From Hepsetus odoe (taxonomy: Eukaryota > Chordata > Actinopteri > Characiformes > Hepsetidae), in contig CM029370.1 of NCBI GenBank assembly GCA_017165825.1, positions 20,840,555 to 20,904,554 on the forward strand: DNA of 64,000 nucleotides. Reading direction: 5' to 3'. Below the pieces are notes generated by a model that saw only the letters and a list, made by a program, of their open reading frames with translations, searched no databases and was not told the DNA's origin. This document shows, one piece after another, positions 21,031 to 34,009 of the stretch. The position numbers and the translations under genes were made by a program. The first letter of the stretch is position 1; every line of letters begins with the position of its first letter.

Positions 21031-24000
21031 TTTGCAAAATTGAAGCTCTTTAAATGAGTCTTACAAGATGAGATTAAATAGAAATTAAATTAATATAAAA
21101 GGGCTTTGGCTTCACTCATGATGTGACATTGCACTATAAATGCTAGAAGAACTGGTCCTATGAGGGTTCAACTGATGGTGTTTTTACTGGGTGGGAAAGA
21201 TGCCGCACATCAAAACCAAATTTAACTCAAATCCCCAAAAAATCTGCAAATCTTCATTCAGAGAAACACTTTTTTTTCTTTTTCGTTTTTTTCATTTATG
21301 ACATTTTGTTCTATATAGATACATAGTCCCACAAACAGAGAGCCAGTTCTTGGACCAGTTCCAACCAGGATACTTAGAGACTCTGTCCTGTCTGGTGATC
21401 CAGTCCACATTTCCATCAGTTTGAAGAGGAAGCCCTGTAATCAAGGATGTTTCATTAACAGAGGAGCGGCCAAGTAAACAAAAACACGCCCTCTAATGTC
21501 CTCAGGGTTTCAAACTGAAAGACTGACACGTTTCTAGACCCAGCTGAGAACTGATTTTTCAGGTTCTGAACAATTTTTTTTCAGTTCTGAAATTCTGCAA
21601 AAAAAAAAAGCTACAAAGTTTGGTGTCCAAACCAGAATGAAGCCGGTTCTCTCTTGGTGTTAAAGGTTTTACAGAAGAGCTCAGACCAGCAGAGACGGTT
21701 AAATAATGACACATCAAATCCACCACCACTTATCATTATTAGGACCTTTGGTATATGGAAAAAACCCACCTTTGCCGTCAACTACAGTGATCTTCCACTA
21801 AGAAATATGACACATATTGCACCTATTTATTTTGAAAAATGATTTTAAAAAGCAATCAATAGGAATATTCCACAAAATACAGTCGACACCCTTAGAAAAA
21901 TGCTAAAAAAAAAAGGTTCCTATTTAATTTTTTTAAAATACATTTTTAGCACTATGTTAAATAATCATCCCATGATATCCGGTTACTGCAGTATGGCCAA
22001 GTTTGTAGGTCAGCACTTTTGTCATCCATTAAAAGTAGAGAAAGTACATAAAACAATTAAACACCACCTCCACGCCAACAAACTGTTTAGAGGGGCAGCT
22101 AGAATTGGGTTAACCTCAATTATGCTAATTTTTATTGCAAGACCCCTGTGATGAAAGTGAAATACAGAAAAGTAACTTCAACAAGAAACTTGAATATTTT
22201 TTTTATTTCAATTATTCACAGCAAGAGATTTTGAATTTTTCCATATATTCGTTTACTGAAAATGCCTTTAAGTGCACTAACACGGAAAAAAAAAAAATTA
22301 TAAATAAACAAGTAAAAAGAAGAAACGTCATAAAATTGATGCACTTTAATTAAATTATTTTCCAATAGGTCCCACATCACAACCTGAAAAAGTATTTAAA
22401 AAAAAAAAAAAAAAAAAAAGAATTTCAGGAAGGACAGAATATAAATTGGTAATTAGATTTTAATCCTACGAACAATCTTGCTGAACATCATTTAGGCTGT
22501 ATTTTCACAGATACCATGATGGAAGACTAAATATTCTAAATATATAATGGCCAGGCGCAATTAGTTCAATGAAAAAAAAAAAAGAAAAGAGAAAAGCAAT
22601 AGATAAATGAGAAAAATGCAGCTGCCCATACATTACACAATGTAATAAACTTAGTCTTTGTTTGCACATAAAGGTTTAAAAGACAACTATAAAAGTACAG
22701 CAACGACAACAATAGAAAAAAGATTGCATATATGCAAAGTTACAAGCCAGTACATTTGTACAGATTTCTCAAAGAGGAAGCCTTATGGCTGTGAAAAAAG
22801 AAGCAACTTCGGTTTATTTTTCGTTCAAAAATGCAGCTTAAATCAAGCATTGATTACACTGCGGCACTAACCGTGTCAGTAAAGGCTGATGAGCTCTAAA
22901 CTGTCCTGTTTCCATTTTTTAACTAATCCAGCCATGTTGTGCTGATTCTTAGGTAAGGTTATGATGGTTCCTAAGAATAAAGTGACAAATGTGGGGGCAG
23001 AACCATACATTTGCACTGAAACCTGGCACTGCATCCAATTAAGAGACAACAATATGCCAGGCAATATTTGAAGCTAATGAGCTTTGGAAAAAAGTAAAAA
23101 TGAAGTTAGCATCTCCATAGTGGGTGAATAAACTGGATAAAAGAGTGGATAATTCCAAATATCACACAAGAGGCCATTGCAGTGTCTACCTGCCTGAGGT
23201 TGAATACAGATAAAGCATCTGAAGATACAAAACAAGAGCATGTTCACAGAAGCTGCTTTTACTGTGACTGTATGGGAGTCACACCTTTGGATCATCAGCA
23301 CTGATTCACATCTTTCCCATTGAAAAAACAATGACAGTTACATGGACAAGGAGATCAACCTTACATCCCAATTTTAAAGGCAACCACAGGCTGAAGGATT
23401 TACAGTTTGAAAACTACAAACCTCATGAAGGGCATAGTCACGAGCTAGTGGTTAATATGTAGCTACCACAAAAAGCCAGGTTACCACTTCTGACAATAAT
23501 TTTTGATCAATGTAAAACATCCAAAACTGCTGCCATTTGCAAAATCATATCAATGCTGTAGGAACAAAACCTTGTGTCTGTTGTTTTTAAAAAATGTTGA
23601 TTTTGATTTTACATTCACATTTACCTAAAGAAAATGTGAGCAGCTCCTTACACTCTCTACATTTCATGATAAACAGACTAGTTGAAGTGGACCTTAAGCT
23701 TAATTTGCCTGCATAGGAAAGGAACACCAGCTTCTTCATTTTCCTGCTAAGTCTTTTGGTGATGCAGGTTTTTGTTCAGACAGCGATGATATAACCCTTT
23801 AATAAGGTCAAGGAGACTAGTTAGGCCTCAGTAGTTATAAAATGTTCCTCTCTTTCAGGAAAAATATCCATGCCATTGGAAAATGGTTTAAAAACAAACC
23901 ACAAAACAAAGCAAATCTACATAACATTGCAATTTGTAATCTTTAACTTTTATGTTGTTAGGATGTTGATTTTATCTGAATTAAAAAAAAAAGTAAAATC

Positions 24001-25809
24001 ATTTAAAGGAATTATTTCATTTGAAATATATGATCACCAGATTCCTGCTGACTATGTTCAACAGAAAATAAAACTATAAGAAATTGTAAAGGTGTTGCGC
24101 AATTAAAGTAGGCCTTTTTACCAGATCCCCTGCTGCTTTGTAAATGGGTGGCAGATAAATTTTTAAGAAGTGCCTTGGTCTTTCCCTACTCGTAAATTAG
24201 AACAGATTTCTTGCAAATAATATGAAGCAAAGAAGCTATTGTTTGCTACCAATTTGTTTTGGGAAAACAAAATACTAGCAAAGATATGTTTATGATGTTT
24301 ATGAGGTTCACAAAAGCAGATAAGCTGCAGTGATGGCACCAAGTGGTTTAAAATTTAATCACAACCATTTTTCTTCAATGTTAAATGGATGGTAAATGCT
24401 AAAACGTCTTTCTTGCTTTTTCTTTTAGAATAGACATATGCTGCTCTTCACCTTTCCAACTTTGGCGATGCCTGGAGACAGGCAAGGTACATAAAACAGG
24501 TTTCTAATTTTTCAAGTTTTCAGACCCATGCTAATGCCACATCAGATACATTCTGTGGTTTAAGTGCAGCTGCGTCAAGAATTAATGGTGCTGAGACACC
24601 ATTGCCATCTTCAAATAACCTACATCACACATAAAGGCTCTCTCTCAGTTGTACATAGACTTACACAAACGCAAGGAAATAAATACAAACTGTACTAAAA
24701 CATAAAAATGTGAACAAGGGCACGTCTAAGGCAAGTAATTTGCAATTTCTCAAACTAGATTCTACTAAATGCTGCTACAGTTTTTTGTTCTAGATAACCT
24801 TTTAGTTACGTGGAAATTTTAGAAAACGGAATTAAGATATGTAAGCAAAAAAGAAAATCTGTGGGCTCTTTGTCTTTGGCGTGCTGAATATTGTTGCAGA
24901 GCAAATCCTGCATTGTGTGCATTTAATTACTGCTCCAATCCAAAAAATCTGTTATTCAGCTTTAATTTTCATAAACCTACAAATTTAAGCCTGTAATGAT
25001 ATTGCAGACATTGAATAATAGGAATGAAAATCAGAGATACAATTTTGTCAAGGTTCATCATTTCCAAGTCTGATATCTGAATAATCTAACATCTAGGGAA
25101 GGGTCAAAATATACACGGATACTACTGGTTCCGTTTTCACCAGGTGGCAGGATGTATTAACATTCGCCTAACTGCTTTAACCCCCCACTCCCCAAATCAG
25201 AGATGGCAGCTACTAGTTACGTAGGAAAAACTTACAAATACATCATTCTATCTATAACTCCCAAGAGGGACTTTGCCTTCTCTACTGATTTGTTAATGAC
25301 AATTATTTTGAATATTCCATGTCTAAATATTGCTATTTTGCAGACAGTATGTTACCTTTATATGCTAATACTATGTTATGCAGAGTAATTATCTTTGTTA
25401 CTGAGCCCTTACAAATGTTTTTAAGATAAGATAGAACAGATTTTAACAAATGTCTTTCAGATACCTTTCCAGACATTTGTTTTCTGTTGCTGTGGTTCTG
25501 CATGGCTGAATTTTTTTGAGTAAACCAAAAATAGTTCTCTCATTTCCTTGGTTATTTTTGTCCTATTACTTAGAGCAAATATGGCATATCACTTACCTTT
25601 GCCAACACTTATCTAAGTTATTAAATCTTCTTTAATATAACATGTGGCAATTATTCTCCTACCTTCTTCAGTGTAAAAAGTGTTGGGAGGTCTCAAATGT
25701 AGGAATATGTTAAATTTGCTGCAATTAAAATCAAAGATCAAAGGCTGGTAAGAAAGGCAATTAGAATATATGCTTTAAGAATGAGAGTTTCTGGTTCAAG
25801 TGCCTTACT
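21031..25809 (-). other. cipc: downstream region and probable long 3' untranslated region of cipc
   Basis: This is AT-rich sequence without coding character on either strand and without clear interspersed repeats, unlike flanking DNA. Long A/T runs occur (for example at 22,397-22,420). Minus-strand AATAAA signals are scattered (for example near 21,827, 22,201 and 25,620). The lack of repeats fits a long retained 3' UTR, as mammalian CIPC has, but the real end is not determined. Confidence 0.45.
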
Positions 25810-28399
25810 TCATTTTGGGTCCTGATTCATTTGTGTGTCTGATTCATTGTTTACCACCCTCTCTTTTCCAGTCTCTTCCTGCAAGCTAAGCTGTAGTTTG
25901 CTCCAGACATGTAAGTCTCCTGTTTGCAAGGCTTCCAGGAAGAGGTTTGTGTGCTCGCGAAGCTGATCCAGCTCAGCCTGAGTCCGTCGATTTTGTCGAA
26001 TCAACTCTTTAGTGCGCAATGTAATGTCCAGCAAGCCTGATTTACTGAGAATGTTATAGGTGTTGCAGAAACGCGTCCTCTTGCTGCTGTCAGCGTCACT
26101 ACAGATAGCATCCTTGGAAACTGTTTCATGTTGGCTCTGTGGTGCCTTGGTATGAAGGTCCGTGGCTGCTTCTGTAAGCTCGTGCCTTCCAGTAGCTGGT
26201 CTTTCAACATGTGGGCAACTGTCTGTGATGAGTGTCGCATGGGGCTGAGGTGATGCTGTTAAATGCGTGGTTGATGGAAGGTGGTTGGATGTTGATGAAC
26301 CAGAAGAGGCACTTTGTAATCCTTGCTGCTTGTCTCCATAAGACTCATCATGAAAGCTGGAAGACGAACTCCTCACTGAACTAGTGGTGCTGCAACTGCT
26401 GCTACTGCTTGTGCAGTTACTACGTTGACCATCCCCTGGGTAAGGAGCAATTTTGGGATAGGATTTAAGAATGGGGAGGTATTTCTTATGCCTATGACGC
26501 TTACTTGGAGGTCCTTTTGGCACTGTAAAATCTCTCTTGGAGACCAATGGCTGGAGGAAGACTACTTGGGGTCGCTGAACAACCTCAACAGCTGGACTGA
26601 ACCCCCAAGGCTTCAAAGAAGAGGGGTTATCATCAGGCTGTCAAAAATGAAATGGATTAAATAAATTGAAAAAATATCTATTTAAGGCTGGTGGACAATC
26701 AATAGTTGGACAGCAAGGTGTTATACTGCAATTGTGCAATTATATAAGACTGACTACGACAAAGTACTGAATAAATAATAATGCTTTTTTTTTACTTTTA
26801 ATTGCCTCAAGGAATAGTCTCTAGGCTTTTGAAGGACAAAAATTTTAGCTCTCATTTTCAGTCCCGGTATTTTACCAGTTTCAGAGGATTGTTATTTGTG
26901 TGTTAAGCCCTTAATGCCAGTACCTGTTAGGTTTAGGCACTTCATAGCTTTTTGCAGTAAAAAATGTGTTCCCATTTCTTTAATCTAATCTAGTTAATAT
27001 TCTAAAGATAATAGAAATTTTCCTTAAAAAATCCAAAATGCCAGCAAAAACAATTGGTACACAAAAAAAAGGACACCCACTCTAATGTTACTGAAATTAA
27101 CATGGGCGATGTGAAAAACTGAATGCTGGCTAAACATTGTTGTTTAGACTTTCTCATGTGAATCAAGGTCCTTTGGATTACACACTGGAGATATATTAAA
27201 TGTCAAAATCTGTATTGTAATTGTAATAAGAGTATCATTACTGTAGCCATTTCTGCAAAGGAATTATTTACTGATTGAGACATCATATTCCTAACAAATA
27301 ATAATCAAGGGATATTTGTTTAACCTGTTTGAGAAGAACATTGTTCATGATGATCATCGGTGATAGATTCTGGAAAGATCCACCCACAACAGCCAACTGA
27401 GAAGGCTGAGATGTAGATCCTCTCAGTGATTGTGCCACTGTTCGAGCTGCATCTTCTGCGTCAGTCTGGTCAACCGCACTCAGATGCTCTGAACTAGCAT
27501 CTACAACAAAAGAATAATAATCTTAAAAAAAGTTTACAAATGTAAAAAAAATGTAAGGGGTAAGGAAAAAAACAACTGCATGTCTGATTTCTTTTCAAGC
27601 ACTGGGATCAATCCAGTGAGGTTCAGATTTCACCAGTCTGAGATGTTTCTGCATACCTAAGCCCACTCTTTTACCAACACTGTAGTTCATTCCTGAACGT
27701 AGGGTGCATTGTTTCAAACACACCAGACAGAACACTGTGACTGAGACTGGCCAGCAAAATCCAAAGATCTCAATCATATTTCTCAATTACTAACAGCCTT
27801 GCAAATGCTAAAATAGGCCAACATAAATAAGCTGAAATTTATTTGAAATATGACATTTGTGTAAGGCTGATTGGGCAGCGGTGGCCTAGTGGTTAGGGAG
27901 TTGTTCCCAGGATCAGAAAGTTGTGGGTTTGAATCACAGACCAGTAGGTTGCCCTGAGGTACTCTTGAGCAAAGTAAAATCCCCATCACTGCTCCCTGGA
28001 CACTTTAAAAAGCTTCCCCCTGCTTCATGTGTGTGTATGGGTTAAAGGCAGAGGCTGCGTTTCATTGTGGTTCACTGTGTGCTGTGCTGTGTATTTACAA
28101 TGACAAGTTGTCACTTTCACATAAAGCTATCTCATAAGAAGGATGTAATCTGTCTACCAAGACTTATATTTCAAGATTTATATACTTATTTGCTTGTATT
28201 AAGGCATTTAAACGTTTATATAAGTTAACCTAGTTTATATACATGAGTAGGCCTAGTTTTTGTCTGGTGACCTTATTCTCTATTACAGACCTGAGAAACC
28301 AGAATCCCTTTCAGAGTCTGGTTTTGTCTTTTCCAGTCTCTTGGTTTTGGATTTGCCTATCGTCCTCATGACATCATCATCTTTCATCTTCAGGCTCAT
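25810..28399 (-). CDS. cipc: CLOCK-interacting pacemaker protein (3 coding exons)
   Basis: Coding exons: 28399-28291, 27500-27325, 26637-25810; phases agree and give 370 aa (human 399). CIPC is a nuclear repressor that binds CLOCK and lowers CLOCK:BMAL1 activity. Diagnostic text: DSGFS in the first exon running into DASSEHLS in the second, SPMIIMNNVLLKQ at the end of the second, YLPILKSYPKIAPYPG (about residues 148-163), and a C-terminal coiled-coil-like block, LSKSGLLDITLRTKELIRQN then RRTQAELDQLREH (about 292-325), the region linked to CLOCK binding. The middle is Ser/Thr-rich and low in order. The start at 28399 is the first ATG after the acceptor of this exon; exon 1 is non-coding. Confidence 0.95.
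27875..28125 (+). mobile_element. tRNA-headed SINE, type A
   Basis: 'gggcagcggtggcctagtgg' head, 'gttgccctgaggtac' core, 'cttccccctgcttcatgtg', and tail 'atttacaatgacaagttgtc'. It lies in a cipc intron in the opposite orientation to the gene. Confidence 0.88.
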
Positions 28400-28449
28400 C
28401 CTGGCTCCACCCTTTGGCCCTGTCACACCGCTCTTAACCTGCGACAGTA

Positions 28450-29067
28450 AGGAGTGATGTAAGAAATGTATTAACTAAACAGTTTTGAAAACATTGAGAA
28501 TACATTTTTTCTTATTACACTGTTTGTCATTCCATTTAATCACTTTTGTCACTTAAGTTTAACCATATTTACTGAATATCATTATGTTATGCAACATTAA
28601 CATTCTGTCTTGTGGGAACATCTTAGCAAATCATTTGCAATGAAGTGTTGAATGCTGAACAGGAGCCCAAGGTCATTGCTAGCAGAATCACCTCTGCAGA
28701 TGGACAGAGAACTATGTTATTTTTTTAGCATTATTTTTTTTGTTATTATTAAATGACCTTGAATTTAAGGAATTTTCAAAAAAGTAGTGTGGTGCCACAG
28801 CAACTTTCCTAACTCTAAAGAAAATGTCTTCAACATATCTCAGGTGACTGCAGATCAATATGTTGTAATTGGGAAAAAAAAATATATAGCACTGCCTTAG
28901 TAATGAAGGATGGTGACAGCTAGATCAATCTTACTTCTTAACCATTTTTTTTTTTAATTCCAACTTTGCATGTTTTGGACAAATGCTAAGGAACAACAGT
29001 GTTTAGGACCCTTGGGCTTGTTAAATAAAATTCTACTCTACTCACAAAGCTGAATTCCTACTCGGGG
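28450..29067. other. intronic DNA of cipc, no recognised feature
   Basis: AT-rich and non-coding. Nothing recognisable on either strand. Confidence 0.5.
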
Positions 29068-29315
29068 CTATGGTGGCCTAGTGGTTCGGGAGTTGCCCTG
29101 GATCGGAAGATTGTGGGGTTTGATTCCCTCACCAGTAGGTTGCCCTGAGGTATCCTTGAGCAAGGTACTGTCCCTGTCACTGCTCCCCAGGCGCTTTCAA
29201 TAGCTGCCCCCTGCTGCACATGTGTGTATGGGTGAAACGCAGAGGCTGAATTTCGTTGTGTTATGCTGTGCTGCGTTTCACAATGACAAGGGTCGTCACT
29301 TTCACTTTTATTTTA
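29068..29315 (+). mobile_element. tRNA-headed SINE, type A
   Basis: 'ctatggtggcctagtggttc' head, 'ggtttgattccctcacc' B-box region, 'cactgctccccaggcgc', 'gctgccccctgctgcacat', tail 'cacaatgacaagggtcgtca'. Confidence 0.88.
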
Positions 29316-30711
29316 AAGAATATTGAACCTGCAGTCAAGAGATAATTTCCATTAAGACTAAGTCAACTACAATCATTAAACTACATTCTTGGACATATTT
29401 ACCAGGATTAAGCAATGGTTTGTGAGAAAATGTGATACTAGCCATCATGCAAAATAAACATTATATAACTAACAGTAGCCAAGTGTCTTACTGGTGAGTT
29501 TACCCTCCATAAACGTACTCTGATACATATTTCTAGGTGAAGTGGAGCTACAGCCTGTAGCATTGTGGTGATATACTAGTCTCACTGTGTGCAAATTAAA
29601 TGCATTACAATAATGGCATGGTTGTACTTACCTGATACAGGTGCCTGTGCGTACTAATTAACGTCTATCAAGATGAGATATTGAACCCATCCTCTAAAAT
29701 GACCAAGCTTTAGCACACCCACTTTACAATGATAAGAATGCAAAGTAGAAAGTTGTGCATAACTGCAAAGTGATTAAAACAATGTATACAAATGATAAAT
29801 ATATATTTTCATAGGTCAACTAGAGCAAAATGATACCATTGCATCAATTCAATTAGAATCAAGAGTAGTTAAGCAATTATTGCAATAATAATAATAAAAA
29901 GCAACATTTATAATAATAATAATAATAATAGCAATACCCTTTTATTATGTAGCATCTTTCATACTTAAAACTGCAGCCAAAAGTACTTTACATTCCAATA
30001 TTAACGTAAAATAAAGAAGAGAAAAAAAATCAACTAAGCAGAGTAGACTGGAAAACGCAACCAAAACAGTCCTCATATGAATTTAAAATGTAAAAATATA
30101 TTTTACAGTATGCTTGAGCTTTCTCTCCTCTAACTGGTCAATCTGGGACAAAACCTAAATTCTGTTGGCCAATTTGAGAATAACTGGATCAACATAAAAC
30201 TGTTTTAAAAGCAAAATGTTGAAAGGTACTGAATGTACAGCAGCCATGACTTACTTGATTAGGACGAAAACTGACAGCAGTAACTTTATAATCAGATAAG
30301 AAGCATCTCGTTAGCGCTTTTCCCCATTTGACTTCTCTTTTGCACTGACTTGCAGTTGCTAATGTTAGTAGCTCGCTGGCTAGTTTGACAACTAGGTTTT
30401 GTGGTTTCACCTCCCAGTTTATATTTAATCTAATCCTATTTATAGCCTCATTTTACCATGGGATCAGCCTTTAGATCACGTCGGGGTACTTACAGCCTAC
30501 ATTTGAACCCAAATAGTTTGTATTTATGTAGTAGACGGTCGTTGACGTTAGCGACTCGGGGCGGCTAGCTAGCTAACTACTTCATAAAGTGAACTGGCAA
30601 GCCTTGGAGCTGCACCTGTTAAAATATCTCATGCTTTAGACTCGTAAAGTGTTTAAGATCCCGAACATAAACTAGACTTGCTTGAAGAAACGGCGACACG
30701 GTGGGTCTTAC
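29316..30711 (-). other. remaining part of cipc intron 1
   Basis: An (AAT/ATA)n-rich stretch (29,880-29,935) and a short element-like 'atgtagcatctttcat' near 29,950 are visible. No exon was seen. The CpG content rises near 30,500 toward the promoter. Confidence 0.45.
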
Positions 30712-31150
30712 CTGGTCTGGTCTCCGCCAGAGTCAGTCGGCCGTTAGTCACGTAAAGCTCGGAGAGAAACACACGGTACAGTACACGAGACCAGGCAGTA
30801 ACGGCCTTCAGCTACACCCCTCTCTCTCACACACACACAGCGACGCACATGCCCTGCTGCAGTAATGTCTCTCTGAGTGCCCACCTTAACTCAAAACACC
30901 AGCGCTGCGCACTAAGTCATGACGTTTGTCCTGCGTCTTTATTTACAGCGCTTCTCTAATGGCGAAATCAAGCCTAAGCGTTTTGACGGCTTTGTTTTAA
31001 GGCTGTCCTTATTTGGTACAAATGGGCGGGTCCGTCTGTGACGAAGGGTTCACGTCACTGACTGCGATTGGTTGCTACCACCCACCGGAGCGGGTTGCGA
31101 TCTCCCATTGGTCGACGCGCCACACGTTCAGCATAGAAACGTGATCGCGC
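30712..31150 (-). promoter_or_regulatory. cipc: cipc non-coding exon 1 and CpG-rich promoter with paired E'-boxes
   Basis: A minus-strand donor CCAG|GTAAGACC ends exon 1 at 30,712. Upstream DNA is CpG-rich, with 'gattggttgctacc' (inverted CCAAT) near 31,067. CACGTT (31,123-31,128) and its reverse complement AACGTG (31,138-31,143) form two E'-boxes facing each other, 9 bases apart. Such sites are used by CLOCK:BMAL1 in clock genes, and CIPC is a known clock-output and feedback gene. The element's activity is an inference. Confidence 0.5.
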
Positions 31151-31334
31151 AGGGAATGTGTGGCCATCCGGGAACATTGTGTTCAACCGCGTCGCGGAGT
31201 CGTTTAGCGACGGGCTTTAAAGAGCCCGACGAGCCAGAGCAGGAGTTTGTTACATAATAGCACCCAGACATGGCCTAATTTAACCTATAAAGGCGGGACC
31301 TCTAGTGACCATGTATATTTATATTTCCTTTATA

Positions 31335-31745
31335 CATCGTTATTCAATTCAATTCAATTTATTCTTATATAGCGCCTTTTACAACACAGTTGCCCCAAGG
31401 CACTTTACAATGGTGGTGGATGGTGGAACAGGTTACAGTGATAGATGTTAAAGCCGGACAACTACGAAGGAGAGGAACCAAAAACTCCATTATGTGGAGA
31501 AAAAAAAAAAAAAAACTCTGAGGGTCCAGGGTCAACTGGCTACCCAACCCCCTTGGGTATACTAACAATACAAAGTTAGTTTGGTTTTAAACTCCAGGAT
31601 CAGTGAGGAGTCCAAAGTTGCTTCCAGGTACCGATGAGCTGCCAGGGTCCCTTGGCGCATCAGATGCATCACACAGACCAGATGGTAGCTCGGCACTGGA
31701 CTCAGGTGATGACCACAGCGGGCCCACCCGGACATGTGGGACATG
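31335..31745 (+). repeat. teleost interspersed repeat ('atatagcgccttttacaac' type)
   Basis: It starts with a tandem 'attca' run, then 'tcttatatagcgcctttt', 'ccaaggcactttacaatgg', a 'gaggaaccaaaaactcc' block and an A run. This is a familiar dispersed teleost repeat; I cannot give a class with certainty. Confidence 0.6.
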
Positions 31746-32019
31746 TAACATCGTTATACCTACTGATTTCAGATACTGACACTGTCAGTGCTGCATCTTC
31801 CCCAAAAAAACTGCATTACACATGTGTGTTATTTTCTTTGGCCATCTCATTCTCTACTTTATTTACCACTTATTGCCATTTTTATAGTATTGATAGATTC
31901 TACTCTTTACTGATGCTTTCTTTTATGCAGTGAAAAAGTGAAGTGACAATTTGAAACACAATTCTGTATATATAATGCATATAACAGATCACACCTTAGT
32001 GGACAGTAAGCAGACACAT

Positions 32020-32145
32020 CCAGCACACAGGGAGCAGTGATGGGGACGGTACTTGCTCAAGGGTACCATAGGGTAACCTACTGGTTTGGGACTCAAACCC
32101 AGAACCATGGGGCTATTCCATCACGTCTAGGCCACCACTGCCCCA
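32020..32145 (-). mobile_element. 5' part of a type A SINE
   Basis: Inverted: 'cagggagcagtgatgggga', 'ggtaacctactggtttggg' and the head 'ctaggccaccactgcccc'. The tail half is missing. Confidence 0.75.
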
Positions 32146-32189
32146 CTGATTTTCTGCTTTTGTTATAATGTACTAATGAAAGTGAAAAA

Positions 32190-32420
32190 AGTGAAAGTGA
32201 CAACCCTTGTCATTGTGAAACACAGCACAGCAAAACACAACGAAATTCAACCTTTGCATTTCACCCATACACACACGTGCAGCAGGGGGCAGCTATTGAA
32301 AGAACCCGGGGAGCAGTGATGGGGACGGTACCTTGCTTAAGGGTACCTCAGGGCAACCTACTGGTGAGGGAATCGAACCCACAATCTTCCAATCCAGGGC
32401 CAAACTCCTGAACCACTAGA
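32190..32420 (-). mobile_element. tRNA-headed SINE, type A
   Basis: Inverted copy from the tail ('gaaagtgacaacccttgtca') through 'gcagcagggggcagctattg' to the head ('atcgaacccacaatcttcc'). It abuts the LINE 3' end at 32,415. Confidence 0.88.
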
Positions 32421-33195
32421 GTAGAGTAGAGTAGAGTGATCTTTTATTATCCCACGAATGGGAAATTTGGGCGTTACAGGGCTCTTATAAAAAAAAGACA
32501 GGTGTACAGAAAGAAAAGAAAAAATATATAAAGATATAGAGAGAGAACAGGAACAAGTACAGGAGAAAAGTAGAGGAGCTATAAATAAATAATAAATTAT
32601 CTATCTATATATATCTATATATATATATATATATACATATACATATCTACAAGAGTAATATACATGGTAATAAGTTTTGAATGAATTATACATATAAATA
32701 ACAAGTAGCAAAATATAAATATAGCAAAAATATGAATATAAATGTAATAATAAATAATAAATGTAATAATAATAATAATAATAATAATATAATATACAAT
32801 ACAGTAATAATAATAATAATAATATACAACAATAATAATAATGTATATAATATAATATATAATAATAATAAACAAGCAATGTAATGTTATGATGATGAGT
32901 TGTGGAGTCTTATTGCAGCAGGTAGGAATGACCTGCGGTAGCGTTCTTTCTTATTCTGCAGGTGTAAAAGTCTGCTGCTGAACGAGCTGCTCAATGCTCC
33001 TACAGTCTCGTGTAGGGGGTGGGAGGTGTTGTCCATGATGGATGTTAGTTTGGACAACATCCTCTCCTCCCCTACCTGCTCTATGGACTTGAGCGGGCAG
33101 TCCAGGACAGAGCTGGACTTCTTGACCAGTTTGTTTAGTTTCCCTCTGTCCCTCACTGCGACTCTTCCGCACCAGCAGATGGTAACCTTTGGCAA
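32415..33195 (-). mobile_element. 5'-truncated L2/Rex-like LINE with reverse transcriptase C-terminus
   Basis: A minus-strand frame (33,195-32,887) carries LNKLVKKSSSVLDCPLKSIE, SIMDNTSHPLHETVG and ERYRRSFLPAAIRLHNSSS. This is the characteristic C-terminal region of CR1/L2/Rex-group non-LTR polymerases. The 3' untranslated part includes an A/T trinucleotide expansion (32,585-32,880) and ends in 'caaatttcccattcgtggg' with a tandem 'tactc' tail. About 100 codons remain, so it cannot move on its own. Confidence 0.8.
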
Positions 33196-33345
33196 GGTAC
33201 CTCCCCCGTCACTGCTTTCCAGGCGCTTTCAACAGCTGCCCCCTGCTGCACATGTGTGTATGGGTGAAACGCAGAGGCTGAGTTTCATTGTGTTGTGCTG
33301 TGCTGTGTTTCACAATGACAAGGATAGTCACTTTCACTTTCACAC
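33193..33345 (+). mobile_element. 3' half of a type A SINE
   Basis: Starts at 'ggcaaggtacctcccccgtc' and runs to 'cacaatgacaaggatagtca'. No head is present, and it touches the truncated 5' end of the LINE fragment. Confidence 0.8.
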
Positions 33346-33404
33346 CTTATTTTCTTTTTTGTACAGGTACTTCATCTTTCATATAAGTGCTGCATTACAT
33401 ATGT

Positions 33405-33890
33405 AGTCAAGTAGGTTTTTATTGTCATTTCAACCATATACACAGTACATAAGGAAACAATATAACGTTCCTCCAGGACCCTGGTGCTACACATAAGACT
33501 AAAAACTCTTCTTCTTTTGTCTGCTCCCTTTAAGGGGTCGCGACAGTGGATCATCCATTTCCATTTCATTCTGTCATCTGCATCTTTCTCCTTCAAACCA
33601 ATCACCTGCATGTCCTCTCTCACCACGTCCTCCTCCCTCTCGACATGCATTCCTCCTCTTCCTCTTATTCTCCTTGGGTCAACAGTAGCCCAATTTCTAC
33701 CAGCACCCTGTAGACTAACAGCACTAATGGTGGTCATTGTTAACACGGGCCTAGACCGATCTGGTATGGAAGTCTGATTGTCCACATATTGATTTGGGAA
33801 ATGTTTTACACCGGATGCCCTTCCTGACGTAACCCTCCCTATTTACCCAGGCTTTGGACTGGCACCAAGAAATACACTGGCTTACTGATT
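33405..33890 (-). mobile_element. repeat piece and RTE-type LINE 3' end
   Basis: 33,405-33,490 is a dispersed repeat ('ttttattgtcatttcaacc'). 33,490-33,770, read on the minus strand, gives RRIRGRGGMHVEREEDVVRED and DADDRMKWKWMIHCRDP, the RTE C-terminus. 33,780-33,890 holds the RTE 3' UTR blocks 'caccggatgcccttcctgac' and 'accaagaaatacactggctt'. It is related to, but oriented opposite to, the RTE piece at 19.2 kb. Confidence 0.75.
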
Positions 33891-33939
33891 GTTATTTTAT
33901 CTATGGTTATCATATTTATATGTATTTCTTCCCAGAACA

Positions 33940-34005
33940 TTGCATAGAAATCTTAATCTCATTGTACTGGAATGACATTAAAGGCATTCTATTCTGTTCT
34001 GTTCT
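33940..34005 (+). mobile_element. L2-type LINE tail
   Basis: 'tctcattgtactggaatgac', 'attaaaggcattctattc' and a short 'tgttc' repeat match the standard L2-like 3' end. Confidence 0.6.
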
Positions 34006-34009
34006 CCAT

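Noticed and set aside
32601..32879. Tyr/Ile-rich minus-strand frames
   Set aside because: Trinucleotide (AAT)-type expansion in the LINE tail.
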